From: Micromonosporaceae bacterium
Lineage (GTDB): Bacteria; Actinomycetota; Actinomycetes; Mycobacteriales; Micromonosporaceae
DNA length: 64,000 nt
Reading direction: 5' to 3'
NCBI GenBank assembly: GCA_020027875.1
Contig: JAHRHA010000005.1
Location: 35,217-99,216, forward strand
Position 1 is the first letter of the stretch. The number at the start of each line of letters is the position of its first letter. The notes beneath the pieces are model-generated. The model saw nothing but the letters and a program-made list of their open reading frames with translations, did no database searches and had not been told where the DNA came from. The position numbers and the translations under genes were made by a program. This document shows, piece after piece, positions 51,683-60,628 of this stretch.

Positions 51683-51753
51683 CAAGATCCCGTCGATCAT
51701 GAGCTGACCGTCGTGAAACAGCGTCGATCATGACCTCCAGGTCATGATCGACG
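51683..51753 (+). repeat. Palindromic intergenic repeat, copy E
   Basis: Contains CAAGATCCCGTC, GATCATGAGCTGACCGTCG and the core with CC centre. It lies between the dxs start and the end of the methyltransferase gene; the stop of that gene (tail SRRS) falls inside the element's core. Confidence 0.85.
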
Positions 51754-53007
51754 AGAATTGTCTGGGGTCAGGAGGGCGACGCATTCGACGTGGTGGGTCA
51801 TCGGAAATAGATCAAAGGACCGCAGAGTGGATAGTCGAAAGCCCGCGTCGCGGAACGTCCGCACATCGCGGGCCAAGGCTGCGGGGTCGCACGCGACGTA
51901 CGCAACGGCTCGGGGATCGCGGGCCACGATCGCCTCGACCACCCCTCGGCCCGCCCCGGCCCGGGGTGGGTCGAGGACCACGAGGTCGACGCTGCGCCAT
52001 CGCGGGTTGCGAAGCGCCCGCTCCACATCGGACCGCAGCACGGTCACCGTGGTCAGGTCGCGCAGGCATCGCTGGGCGGCGCCGGCCGCCTTCGGGTCCG
52101 CTTCGACGACGGTGATCCGTCCGGACGAGTCCAGGCGCGGCGCGAGCGCAGCCGCGAGGACGCCCACGCCGCCGTACAGGTCCCAGACCCGCTCGCCCGC
52201 CCGGGGCTTGAGCAGATCCACCACCGCCGCCGCCAACGCATCGGCCGCCGCCGGGTGGACCTGCCAGAACGAATCGGCGGACACGCTCCATTCTCGGCCT
52301 ACGGCATGCTCGCGGACGCGGGACGGGCCGGAGACGAGCATAGGGTGGCCCCGCCCCCGAGTGCCCAGCACCGTGACATCGCCGGCGGCCGAAGCCACCA
52401 CCTCAACGCCATCCAGGTCCGGCCACTCCTGGCCGAGCACTGCGGCCTCCTGCACCTGTGGATGCGCGATCAGGCACCGATCCACCGGTACGACCTCGTG
52501 CGAGCGGTGCTTGAGGAGCCCCGCGCGACCCGTTGAGTCCACTGTGTACTGAACTCGAGTACGCCAGCCCAGGCCTCCGGGCTGCCCGGTGACGCCGGGG
52601 AGCTCGCTCACCCGTACATCAAGAGCCGAGATCTCAGCCTCGGTCATACCCGCCAGTCGCGCCAACTGCTCGCGTACGACGGCGGCCTTCATCTCACGCT
52701 GGAATGCTGGTGTTGCATGCTGGAAGTCGCAGCCGCCGCAGCGGTCCGGCCCGGCCCAACGGCACGGCGGCTCGACCCGCTCGGCCGAGGCAACCAGCAC
52801 CTCCACCGCATCCGCGCGCAGGAAACCCTTGCGCTGCTCGGTGACGACGGCGCGCACCCGCTCCTGCGGCAACGCATGGCGGACAAAGACGACCTGTCCA
52901 TCCGCCGTACGGGCGACGCAGTGGCCGCCGTGCGCGACCGGCCCGACGTCCAACTCGAATACCGCGCCCTCGAGCCCGTCGCCCTCGAGTAGGTCTGGCT
53001 CGATCAC
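51742..53007 (-). CDS. TrmA/RlmD-family RNA methyltransferase
   Basis: A 421-residue SAM-dependent RNA uridine-C5 methyltransferase. TRAM domain at the start (residues 10-70), a Cys cluster for an iron-sulfur site (CRWAGPDRCGGCDFQH), SAM motif VWDLYGGVGVLAAALA, LDPPRAGAGRG (catalytic region), and a C-terminal YVACDPAALARDVRTF with the catalytic Cys. Target site (tRNA or 23S rRNA) is not clear. The GTG start overlaps the KimA-like gene stop as GTGA. Confidence 0.88.
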   Translation of the reverse strand: MIEPDLLEGDGLEGAVFELDVGPVAHGGHCVARTADGQVVFVRHALPQERVRAVVTEQRKGFLRADAVEVLVASAERVEPPCRWAGPDRCGGCDFQHATPAFQREMKAAVVREQLARLAGMTEAEISALDVRVSELPGVTGQPGGLGWRTRVQYTVDSTGRAGLLKHRSHEVVPVDRCLIAHPQVQEAAVLGQEWPDLDGVEVVASAAGDVTVLGTRGRGHPMLVSGPSRVREHAVGREWSVSADSFWQVHPAAADALAAAVVDLLKPRAGERVWDLYGGVGVLAAALAPRLDSSGRITVVEADPKAAGAAQRCLRDLTTVTVLRSDVERALRNPRWRSVDLVVLDPPRAGAGRGVVEAIVARDPRAVAYVACDPAALARDVRTFRDAGFRLSTLRSFDLFPMTHHVECVALLTPDNSRRS

Positions 53008-55025
53008 GGCTTCGCGGCCGTCTCGCGATCGTCGGACTCGTCCCCTGCGCGGGGCCCACGCGGGAGTCGATGACTGAGTGAACGATCAAGGCGATCGAGG
53101 TCCTTTGTGGAGGTCGACGCGAGCTGCCATGGCACGCTCGTGACCATCACACCCGGTTCGAAGAGGAGCCGACCCTTGATACGCAGGGCGCTCTGGTTGT
53201 GCAGCAAATGCTCCCACCACTTGCCCACCACGTACTCGGGAATGAACACCGTCACGACGTCGCGCGGCGAGGCCCGGCGCAGAGACTTCACGTAGTCGAT
53301 GATCGGACGGGTGATCTCGCGGTAGGGCGACTCGATGACCGTCAATGGAACGGAGATCTCGCGCGCGTCCCACTCAGCCTGAATCTTCCTGGTGTCGGCC
53401 TCGTCGACATTCACGGTGAGTCCGGTTAGCGTGTCGGGTCGGGTCGCCTGGGCGTAGGCGACGGCTCGCAGCGTGGGCTGGTGAACCTTGCTGACCAGGA
53501 CGATCGCGTGGTTGCGGGCGGGCAGTACTGGCTTGTCGTCGGCGGGGTCGAGCTCGAGCGCCACGGTGTCGTAGTGCCGGCGGATGCCGAGCATCACCAG
53601 GTAGATGACGGCCATGGCGGCTATCGCGATCCAGGCACCGTGGGTGAACTTGGTGACGAGGACGACGACGAGCACCGCGCCGGTCAGCATCATGCCGAAG
53701 CCGTTGATCGCGCGCGACCGGTGCATCTGACGGCGGACGGCCGGATCGCGCTCGGTCCGGAGCAGCTTGTTCCAGTGCCGCAACATGCCCGCCTGCGACA
53801 GCGTGAACGAGACGAAGACGCCGACGATGTAGAGCTGGATCAGGCGAGAGACCTCGGCCTGGAACGAGATGATCAGTACGACGGCGAAGGCGGAGAGAAA
53901 GCCGATGCCGTTGGAGAAGGCCAGCCGGTCGCCGCGGGTGTGCAGCTGCCGTGGCAGGTAGCGGTCCTGCGCCAGGATCGAGCCGAGCACCGGGAAGCCG
54001 TTGAAGGCTGTGTTGGCGGCGAGGAACAGGATGAGCGCGGTGGCGCCAGCGACTACGTACAGCAGCAACCCGGACCCGAACACGGCCTCGCCGAGCTGGG
54101 TGGTGACCGTCTTCTGCACATAGCCGGCGGGACCGGACACGATCTGTCGGGCCGGGTCCTCGACGTACTGCAGGTCTGTCATGCGCGACAGCGCGACGAT
54201 GCCGACGAGCATCGTTACCGCGACCGTGCCGAGCAGCAGTAGCGTCGTGGCGGCGTTGCGGCTCTTGGGGGGCTTGAAGGCCGGCACGCCATTGGAGATG
54301 GCCTCGACACCGGTGAGCGCGGCGCAACCCGACGAGAACGCGCGCAGCAGCAGGAAGAAGAGTGCGAAGCCGGTGAGGTCCGCTTCGGCGACGATGGTCA
54401 GATCGGCGCTAGGTGCCCGCAGGTCGTCGCCCATAACGAAAAGCCGGAACAGACCGGTGAGGATCATACCGATGATCACGATCATGAAGCCGTAGGTCGG
54501 GATCGCGAAGGCTATCCCCGACTCGCGGATGCCGCGCAGGTTGATCGCGGTGAGCAGCACGACCGCGATGACCGCGATCGCCACCTTGTGCTCGGCGACA
54601 TACGGCACGACCGAGCCGAGGTTGGCCACACCCGCCGCGACCGAGACGGCTACCGTGAGGACATAATCCACGAGCAGTGCGCTCGCCACACCCAGCCCGA
54701 ACTTGGGCCCGAGGTTCACCGTGGCCACCTCGTAGTCGCCACCACCCGACGGGTAGGCGTGCACGTTCTGCCGGTAGCTCGCCACAACGGTGAGCATCAC
54801 GACCACCACGGCCAACGCCACCCACGGTGAGTAGAGGTAGGCCGATGCTCCCGCGATCGACAACGTCAGCAGGATCTCGTCCGGCGCATAGGCGACGCTG
54901 GACAGCGCGTCGGATGCGAAGACCGGGAGCGCGATTCGCTTGGGCAGCAGGGTGTGGTGAAGGCGGTCGGAGCGGAAGGGGCGGCCGAGCAGAAGTCGCT
55001 TGAGCACCGAGGTGGGATTGGCCAC
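53004..55025 (-). CDS. APC-superfamily permease, KimA-like potassium importer
   Basis: A 673-residue membrane protein with about 12 transmembrane segments and a cytoplasmic C-terminal part of around 200 residues. The N-terminus, RLLLGRPFRSDRLHHTLLPKRIALPVFASDALSSVAYAPDE, matches the KimA (YdaO) family of K+/H+ symporters. The divergent genes encode two TrkA-type potassium-control proteins, which supports potassium transport. GTG 55025 is chosen; ATG 55052 would lengthen it by nine residues. Amino-acid transport is the other reading of this superfamily. Confidence 0.8.
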   Translation of the reverse strand: MANPTSVLKRLLLGRPFRSDRLHHTLLPKRIALPVFASDALSSVAYAPDEILLTLSIAGASAYLYSPWVALAVVVVMLTVVASYRQNVHAYPSGGGDYEVATVNLGPKFGLGVASALLVDYVLTVAVSVAAGVANLGSVVPYVAEHKVAIAVIAVVLLTAINLRGIRESGIAFAIPTYGFMIVIIGMILTGLFRLFVMGDDLRAPSADLTIVAEADLTGFALFFLLLRAFSSGCAALTGVEAISNGVPAFKPPKSRNAATTLLLLGTVAVTMLVGIVALSRMTDLQYVEDPARQIVSGPAGYVQKTVTTQLGEAVFGSGLLLYVVAGATALILFLAANTAFNGFPVLGSILAQDRYLPRQLHTRGDRLAFSNGIGFLSAFAVVLIISFQAEVSRLIQLYIVGVFVSFTLSQAGMLRHWNKLLRTERDPAVRRQMHRSRAINGFGMMLTGAVLVVVLVTKFTHGAWIAIAAMAVIYLVMLGIRRHYDTVALELDPADDKPVLPARNHAIVLVSKVHQPTLRAVAYAQATRPDTLTGLTVNVDEADTRKIQAEWDAREISVPLTVIESPYREITRPIIDYVKSLRRASPRDVVTVFIPEYVVGKWWEHLLHNQSALRIKGRLLFEPGVMVTSVPWQLASTSTKDLDRLDRSLSHRLPRGPRAGDESDDRETAAKP

Positions 55026-55132
55026 AAGCGAAGGGTACGGCCCACGGTGCATCGCGGGTGACCGTGGGAGGCGTGCGCGCACGGTGTAGCGTCCCCGGCA
55101 GGGATCACGCCATCCATCGCCGGAGGACCAGC

Positions 55133-55795
55133 GTGCACATCGTGATTATGGGGTGCGGGCGGGTCGGTTCGACCCTTGCGCAGAATCTCGAATCCCGAGG
55201 ACACACCATCGCGGTCATCGACCAGAACCCGGACGCGTTCCGTCGGCTCGGTGCCGACTTCGCTGGGCTCACCGTGACGGGTGTCGGCTTCGACCGCGAG
55301 GTGCTCATCGAGGCCGGAGTCGAGCGGGCCGACGCGTTCGCCGCGGTGTCCAGCGGCGACAACTCGAACATCATCTCGGCGCGGCTGGCCCGGGAGACGT
55401 TCGGGGTGCCCAGGGTGGTGGCGCGCATCTACGACCAGAAGCGCGCGGAGGTGTATGAGCGGCTGGGCATACCGACGGTCGCCACCGTCCGCTGGACCGC
55501 CGATCGGATGGTCCGTCACTTGGTGCCGGAGGGCATCGTCGAGCTCTGGCGTGACCCGACCAGCACGGTGTCGATCGTGGAGGTCCCGGTGCACGCCGAG
55601 TGGATCTCGCACCCGGTCCGGGCCCTCGAGGAGGCCTGTGGCGCGAGGGTGGCGTACCTGCAGCGGTTCGGCATCGGGACCGTGCCCACGGCATCGACGG
55701 TGCTCCAAGACGGCGACCAGGTCTTCATTCTGGTCACCGACGACATGGTCGGCCCGATCACCAAGATCACCGGCGCCGCGCCGGCCACCGGCTGA
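55133..55795 (+). CDS. TrkA-type potassium transport regulator 1 (CeoB-like)
   Basis: A 220-residue RCK protein: NAD-binding Rossmann motif IVIMGCGRVGSTLAQNL at the start, DQNPDAFRRL following it, and a C-terminal RCK-C domain. It should gate a K+ channel or symporter by binding NADH or ATP. GTG 55133 has GGAGG upstream. It is followed 10 bp later by its paralogue. Confidence 0.88.
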   Translation: MHIVIMGCGRVGSTLAQNLESRGHTIAVIDQNPDAFRRLGADFAGLTVTGVGFDREVLIEAGVERADAFAAVSSGDNSNIISARLARETFGVPRVVARIYDQKRAEVYERLGIPTVATVRWTADRMVRHLVPEGIVELWRDPTSTVSIVEVPVHAEWISHPVRALEEACGARVAYLQRFGIGTVPTASTVLQDGDQVFILVTDDMVGPITKITGAAPATG

Positions 55796-55805
55796 GAGGG
55801 TGCTG

Positions 55806-56480
55806 ATGATGAGGGTCGCGATCGGGGGAGCGGGCAACGTCGGCCGGTCGATCGCCCAGGAGCTGATCGAGAACGGCCACACGGTACTGCTCATCGAGCG
55901 GCAACCGTCCATGCTGCGGCCAGAGCGGGTGCCCACCGCGGAGTGGATCCTGGCCGATTGTTGCGAGCTGGCCAGCCTGCAGGAGGCGGACCTGGCCAGC
56001 TGCGATGTGGTCGTCGCGGCGACCGGCGACGACAAGGTGAACCTGGTGTTGTCCCTGCTCGCGAAGACCGAGTTCGCCGTCCCACGGGTGGTCGCCCGGG
56101 TCAACCGGGCCGAAAACGAGTGGCTATTCACCGACCAGTGGGGTGTGGATGTCTCCGTCAGCAAGCCCCGCCTGATGGCGGCGCTCGTCGAGGAGGCGGT
56201 GACCGTCGGCGATCTGGTCCGGCTGATGACCTTCCGCCAGTCGCAGGCGAATCTCGTGGAGATCACACTGCCCGAGGCGGCGCCCTACGTCGGGCACGCG
56301 GTCCGGGAGATCCCGCTCCCCCGCGACTCGGCACTGGTGGCCATCCTGCGCGGGAAGCGCGTGGTCGCACCCACGCCGGCCGACTCGCTGGAGTCGGGTG
56401 ATGAGCTCGTGTTCGTGTGCACCAGCGAGGTTGAAGAGGACGTCCGCCGGGTCATCCTTGGCGAGCGAGCCGTCCGATGA
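55806..56480 (+). CDS. TrkA-type potassium transport regulator 2 (CeoC-like)
   Basis: A 224-residue RCK protein with RVAIGGAGNVGRSIAQEL, ERQPSMLRPERV, and VVAATGDDKVNLVLSLLAKTEFAVPRVVARVN, and the RCK-C domain. In other actinobacteria two such proteins occur side by side. ATG 55806 or 55809. Both genes diverge from the KimA-like permease gene at 55025; their shared 107-bp intergenic region probably carries both promoters. Confidence 0.88.
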   Translation: MMRVAIGGAGNVGRSIAQELIENGHTVLLIERQPSMLRPERVPTAEWILADCCELASLQEADLASCDVVVAATGDDKVNLVLSLLAKTEFAVPRVVARVNRAENEWLFTDQWGVDVSVSKPRLMAALVEEAVTVGDLVRLMTFRQSQANLVEITLPEAAPYVGHAVREIPLPRDSALVAILRGKRVVAPTPADSLESGDELVFVCTSEVEEDVRRVILGERAVR

Positions 56481-56483
56481 TCG

Positions 56484-57164
56484 TCAGGCGGGAAGGGCGG
56501 GGACTTGGGCCCGGTCCTGAACCCGCAGGTGACGGCGTACCGCCCATGCGGTCAGCGCCAGCAGCAGCAGGTACGGCGGGAATCCGAGCGCGATCCGCAT
56601 GATGCCCAGGATGCTCGCCTTCTGGTCGTCGGTGAGGGCATCGGCGAAGTAGACCCAGCTGTTGACGAGGACTTTCGCGAGGTAGGTGGCGGCCCAGAGC
56701 AGGGTGAGCCAACCGAAGATCCGACGCAGTGGAGCGTCGTCGCGCCAACGCGTCCCGCCCTTGTCCGCGACGATCGACCAGATCCAGCCGACGAGCGGAC
56801 GGCGCGCCGCCACCGAACCGATCATGGCCACCGCGTAGGCGAGACTCAGCAAGATGCCCGGCAGGTAGAAGTCCTTGGCGCTGCCGGTTCGCCAGGCAAG
56901 GAGCGCACCGATACCGATGCCGTACAGCCCGTTCATGGCGTGCCGCACGGACTGGCGGCGGCTGAGCCGGAACGCGGCGATCGCCAACGCCACGGCGACC
57001 GCGACGATCAAGGCGGGTTTCAGCGCCCAAACGATGTTGACGAGCACGAACGCGATGACGGGGATACCCGACTCGATCATCCCCCGCACACCGCCCAACT
57101 GGTCGGCAACCTGCTCGGAGAAGGTGGGCAGGGTCTCGTCCTGCCTCGACACATCCGACGTCAT
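56484..57164 (-). CDS. DUF3159 membrane protein
   Basis: A 226-residue conserved actinobacterial membrane protein with about six hydrophobic segments; family stretches are LGGVRGMIESGIPVIAFVLVN, KDFYLPGILLSLAYAVAMIGSV, RPLVGWIWSIV and FGWLTLLWAATYLAKVLV. Role unknown. It overlaps the OB-fold gene stop as ATGA and converges on the TrkA genes (only 3 bp between stops). Confidence 0.85.
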   Translation of the reverse strand: MTSDVSRQDETLPTFSEQVADQLGGVRGMIESGIPVIAFVLVNIVWALKPALIVAVAVALAIAAFRLSRRQSVRHAMNGLYGIGIGALLAWRTGSAKDFYLPGILLSLAYAVAMIGSVAARRPLVGWIWSIVADKGGTRWRDDAPLRRIFGWLTLLWAATYLAKVLVNSWVYFADALTDDQKASILGIMRIALGFPPYLLLLALTAWAVRRHLRVQDRAQVPALPA

Positions 57165-57550
57165 GGCGCCTCGTCCAGCTCGTAGTAGGGGTTGTAGATG
57201 ACCTTCCGCTCGTCACGGATCGCGACTCGACCGCGCGCGGTGAGGGCCCGACCCGGCTCGATCCCGGCGATCTGCCGCCGGCCCAGCCACACCAGTGTCA
57301 CCACGTCACTGCCGTCGTAGAGGTCCGCCTCGAGGGTGGGCAGGTTCGTTCGTGGAGTGTAGACCACGGTGCGCAGTCGGCCGGTGACACTGACGAACTG
57401 GCCCCGCTTCGCCTCACGGGCTGGCGTGCAGCCCGCCGCCGCGGTTTCGGCGCGCAACTCCTCCGCGTCCAGTTCGGCCTCGCTGGCCGTCAGCCGGCGC
57501 AAGAGTCGGCGGAGCCCCCTTTGGGACGGCTCGGCAGCGGCGTCGGGCAT
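57161..57550 (-). CDS. OB-fold nucleic-acid-binding protein
   Basis: A 129-residue protein of a small actinobacterial OB-fold family. The fold is seen from GQFVSVTGRLRTVVYTPRTNLPTLEADLYDGSDVVTLVWLGRRQIAGI to RVAIRDERKVIYNPYYEL. It may bind single-stranded nucleic acid. It overlaps both neighbours by 1 to 4 bases, so the dut, DUF3710, OB-fold and DUF3159 genes form one operon. Confidence 0.82.
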   Translation of the reverse strand: MPDAAAEPSQRGLRRLLRRLTASEAELDAEELRAETAAAGCTPAREAKRGQFVSVTGRLRTVVYTPRTNLPTLEADLYDGSDVVTLVWLGRRQIAGIEPGRALTARGRVAIRDERKVIYNPYYELDEAP

Positions 57551-58272
57551 CAGGTGGCCTGACGATCGTCGATGGCCGCTGCACCACTGTCGGCCGCCGC
57601 GGTCAGCTGGTCGGCGGCTTCGGGCGGCAGCCGCAGGGGCAAGGCCTCGCTGACCGGTCTCGCCTCGGTGCCGCGATCGACCACCAGGCCCCTCAGGACG
57701 TCGCGCAGCGGGCCCGCCCTACCCGGGTCGACGGCGGCCGCGCCGAGGAAGACACCATGCACAAACCAGCGGGGCCCGTCGATGCCCACGTGGCGCACGT
57801 CGGTGGTGCCGGAGGCGTCGCGAACCCGGGCCCGCAACTCTACGCCGTACTCGCCCTCGACTTCTTCGGGTCGTGCGCCGCCGGCGGCAAGCGAGGTACG
57901 CAGATTCTGCCGCACCTCAGTCCAGATGCCCTCCGTACGTGGGGCGGCGAAGGCGCCGAGCTGCAGCCGGCTCCCGCCGTGCGCCAACTGGATCTGCTGG
58001 ATCTGCCCCTGCGGGCCGGCCTGCACGTGGATCTCGACGCCGGCGACGGCCGGAATGCGCAGCGCACCCAGGTCCAGGCGTTCCTGCTCGTCGTCGGGGG
58101 CCTGGGAGACGTCATACGGACCGTACTCCGGCACGTCCGGACCGTCGGGCTCGAAGAAACCGTCGTCGTCGACTGGCTGGTTGAGGCCGCGATTTCGAGT
58201 GTGCCGACCCGCCCGACCCGACTCGGCCGAGCTATGTCGACCCGCGTTCACGCGACGTCGCGAGAAGATCAC
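57550..58272 (-). CDS. DUF3710 family protein
   Basis: A 240-residue conserved actinobacterial protein. The N-terminal half is polar and acidic; the DUF3710 core runs from RLDLGALRIPAVAGVEIHVQ through LRTSLAAGGARPEEVEGEYGVELRARV to DGPRWFVHGVFLGAAA. Function unknown. It starts 2 bp after dut with GTG at 58272, and its stop overlaps the OB-fold gene by one base. Confidence 0.87.
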   Translation of the reverse strand: MIFSRRRVNAGRHSSAESGRAGRHTRNRGLNQPVDDDGFFEPDGPDVPEYGPYDVSQAPDDEQERLDLGALRIPAVAGVEIHVQAGPQGQIQQIQLAHGGSRLQLGAFAAPRTEGIWTEVRQNLRTSLAAGGARPEEVEGEYGVELRARVRDASGTTDVRHVGIDGPRWFVHGVFLGAAAVDPGRAGPLRDVLRGLVVDRGTEARPVSEALPLRLPPEAADQLTAAADSGAAAIDDRQAT

Positions 58273-58274
58273 CG

Positions 58275-58790
58275 CTACTCCTTCTGCGCCGGAACACGCT
58301 GTCGTTCGTCCGTACCCAGCTCATCAACGGTACTCAGCTGGGCGTGACCGCCAGTGGAACCGTGTCCGCCGGCGCCCCGCGAAGTGTCCGACAGGTCCTC
58401 GACAACGTGGAAGTCTGCCCGCTCCACCCGCTGCACGACAAGCTGGGCTATCCGGTCACCGCGGGCGATCCTCGCCGTCGCCCCCGGATCGTGGTTGACG
58501 AGGTTGACCATGATCTCGCCACGGTAGCCGGAGTCGACCGTACCCGGTGCGTTGAGCACGGTCACGCCGAGGCGGTTGGCCAGTCCGGAGCGCGGGTGCA
58601 CCAGCCCCACGAAACCCGGCGGCAGCGAGATGGCAACCCCGGTCGGCACGAGCGTCCGGGCGCCCGGGGCGAGTTCGACGTCCACCGCGGCGTACAGGTC
58701 CGCGCCCGCGTCGCCCTCGTGCGCGTACGCCGGCACGGGCAACCCGGCGTCGAGTTGGCGCACACCCACCCGTACGGTCTCCACCAGCAT
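58275..58790 (-). CDS. dut: Deoxyuridine triphosphate nucleotidohydrolase
   Basis: A 171-residue dUTPase (trimeric) that hydrolyses dUTP to dUMP. Conserved motifs: DAGADLYA (1), [10 protein letters not shown] (2, with RSGLA), [11 protein letters not shown] (3, with catalytic Asp), [12 protein letters not shown] (4) and GGHGSTGG (5). All catalytic residues appear present. First gene of a minus-strand operon. The promoter region is shared with the DUF3093 gene on the other strand (70-bp gap). Confidence 0.95.
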   Translation of the reverse strand: MLVETVRVGVRQLDAGLPVPAYAHEGDAGADLYAAVDVELAPGARTLVPTGVAISLPPGFVGLVHPRSGLANRLGVTVLNAPGTVDSGYRGEIMVNLVNHDPGATARIARGDRIAQLVVQRVERADFHVVEDLSDTSRGAGGHGSTGGHAQLSTVDELGTDERQRVPAQKE

Positions 58791-58860
58791 CTCCCTTGTG
58801 CACTGTTCGACCCATCATCCTGCCCGCGCCCAGGCAGCGCGTCCGCCGTACCCTCCACTC

Positions 58861-59343
58861 GTGGCCAATCCGCCGACGTCCTACCGCGAGCGACTCACGG
58901 TCCCATGGTGGGCCTGGCCGGCGACGCTCGGCGTCGCCGCGTTCCTCGCGGCCGAACTCGCGATCGGCGCGGTGGCGCTGCGCCACCCGGTCACCTTCGC
59001 CCTGGCCTGCGCGCTGGCCGCCGCCGCCCTGTTCGCGCTGAGCCGGATACTCATCCGCGTTGACGGCGGCGAGCTTCAGGTGGACGACGCCCGGTTACCG
59101 CTCGAGGTCATCGCATCCGTCGAGGTGATTGGTCCGGAGGCGCGGCGCGACCTGCTCGGGTTGGACGCCGACCCGCTCGCGTTCGTGATCCAGCGACCGT
59201 GGATCGGCGGTGGCGTGCGCGTCGACCTGGCCGATCCGGCCGACCCGACGCCGTACTGGTTCGTCAGCACTCGGCACCCGGGCCAGCTCGCCGCAGCCCT
59301 GCTGGCCGCCCGCGACGCCCGCGGCGAGGTCACTGCGTCGTGA
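58861..59343 (+). CDS. DUF3093 membrane protein
   Basis: A 160-residue conserved actinobacterial protein with two membrane segments (WAWPATLGVAAFLAAELAIG and LACALAAAALFALSRILI) and a C-terminal soluble part ending in PYWFVSTRHPGQLAAALLA. Role unknown. GTG 58861 starts it. It overlaps the end of the next minus-strand gene by 14 bp. Confidence 0.85.
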   Translation: MANPPTSYRERLTVPWWAWPATLGVAAFLAAELAIGAVALRHPVTFALACALAAAALFALSRILIRVDGGELQVDDARLPLEVIASVEVIGPEARRDLLGLDADPLAFVIQRPWIGGGVRVDLADPADPTPYWFVSTRHPGQLAAALLAARDARGEVTAS

Positions 59344-60178
59344 TCTGGGGCGGCATTTGCTTGGCGAGATCCTTGCGGACCTCCTCGGCGAGCCGCAGGG
59401 TCGCCCTCCGGTTGAGGAACGCCGCTATGGCAGCGCCGGTAAACAGCGGCCCCAGGGCGGTCAGGCTGCGGCCGAACCGGCGTACCAGCCGATCTCGCAG
59501 TTCGTGTCGGGCGGCCGTGCCCAGCACCGCGGCGAGACCGCGGCCGGGCACCATCAGGCTCACCCCGCGCCGCCCGGCCCAGGCCTGCAGCAGCGTGATC
59601 GCGCGCTGACCTGACCCCCCGGGCACCGGCTGCCCGTACAGCTCCTGCAGTTCACCGATCAGCTTGAGCTCGACGGCGACCACCGCCACCGTCTCGGCGG
59701 CGAGGAGAACCGGCGCTGTGAGCAGCGTCGGCGGTGCGACCCACTGGACGGCGGATACGCCGCCACCGACGGCACCGATGCCGGCGCTGGTACGGGTTGC
59801 GTTGCGCACGAGCCGGCCGGCGATCGCCATGTCGGTCAGCCCGGGGAAGTGTGCGCGCAGCGTCTCCAGGTTGCGTACCGGGATCCTGGGCGCGACGTCG
59901 ACGACGGTGTCGGCGATCCAGCCCATGGCCGCCTTGGGCCGGAAGACGTCCTTAAAACCCCGCTTGCGCAGGGCTGATGCGATCTCGCCGAGGGCCCGCC
60001 GGCGCTCGGCCGCCGGCAGGTCCGGCTCCGCGAGCCGGGCCACCGCGGCGGCGGTAGCTTCGCTCGCCTCGGCATCGCCCGGAACGATGGGACCCGGGAT
60101 GCCATCGCCGGTAAGGGCGTCGCCAGATACGACAGTGCCCGACGGATCATCGTCGGGCACGCGCCGCTGCCGGCTCAT
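59330..60178 (-). CDS. Conserved hypothetical protein (membrane-associated)
   Basis: A 282-residue actinobacterial protein, not firmly placed in a named family (EcsC-like protein is a possible reading). The middle has an alanine-rich membrane-like part (LLTAPVLLAAETVAVVAVEL), preceded by GFKDVFRPKAAMGWIADTVVDVAPRIPVRNLETLRAHFPGLT, and the C-terminus is a basic helix. ATG 60178 starts it. The stop overlaps the DUF3093 gene by 14 bp. Confidence 0.65.
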   Translation of the reverse strand: MSRQRRVPDDDPSGTVVSGDALTGDGIPGPIVPGDAEASEATAAAVARLAEPDLPAAERRRALGEIASALRKRGFKDVFRPKAAMGWIADTVVDVAPRIPVRNLETLRAHFPGLTDMAIAGRLVRNATRTSAGIGAVGGGVSAVQWVAPPTLLTAPVLLAAETVAVVAVELKLIGELQELYGQPVPGGSGQRAITLLQAWAGRRGVSLMVPGRGLAAVLGTAARHELRDRLVRRFGRSLTALGPLFTGAAIAAFLNRRATLRLAEEVRKDLAKQMPPQITTQ

Positions 60179-60331
60179 CGCTGTACCTTCATGGCTGTCG
60201 TCATGGCTATGCCTTCCGATTCGGAGGTCGCCCTCGGTCAGTGCCGTCGCCGGCCACTGCTCGATTCTGGCCCACCCGCCCGATCACCGGAAGTAACGCC
60301 GACCGGCGCTGATCGGAAGACCGGTCGTTGG

Positions 60332-60628
60332 TCAGGCGCACTCCGTACAGATCAACTCGCCGTTGCGCTCATACGCGAGTTGGCTGCGATGGTGTACCAG
60401 GAAGCAGCGCGAGCAGCGGAACTCGTCGGCCTGCATCGGCAGGACCCTGACGGTGAGCTCCTCGTCGGCGAGATCGGCGCCGGGCAGCTCGAAGCTCTCC
60501 GCGACGTCTGTGTCGTCGACGTCCACACTGCCCGACTGCGCGTCGACCCGGCGGGACTTCAGCTCCTCGATGCTGTCCTCGCCGAGCTCGACCTCGTCAC
60601 GCCGTGGCGCGTCGTAGTCGGTCGCCAT
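60332..60628 (-). CDS. DUF4193 small zinc-binding-like protein
   Basis: A 98-residue conserved actinobacterial protein. It is acidic in the first two thirds and ends with a zinc-ribbon-like CSRCFLVHHRSQLA followed by CTECA. ATG 60628 with no strong ribosome binding site visible. Such proteins are found beside dut and sigma factor genes in actinobacteria. Role unknown. Confidence 0.87.
   Translation of the reverse strand: MATDYDAPRRDEVELGEDSIEELKSRRVDAQSGSVDVDDTDVAESFELPGADLADEELTVRVLPMQADEFRCSRCFLVHHRSQLAYERNGELICTECA

Noticed and set aside
55026..55132. c-di-AMP (ydaO-type) riboswitch ahead of the KimA-like gene
   Set aside because: The 107-bp divergent gap is too short for that riboswitch, and no conserved core was seen.
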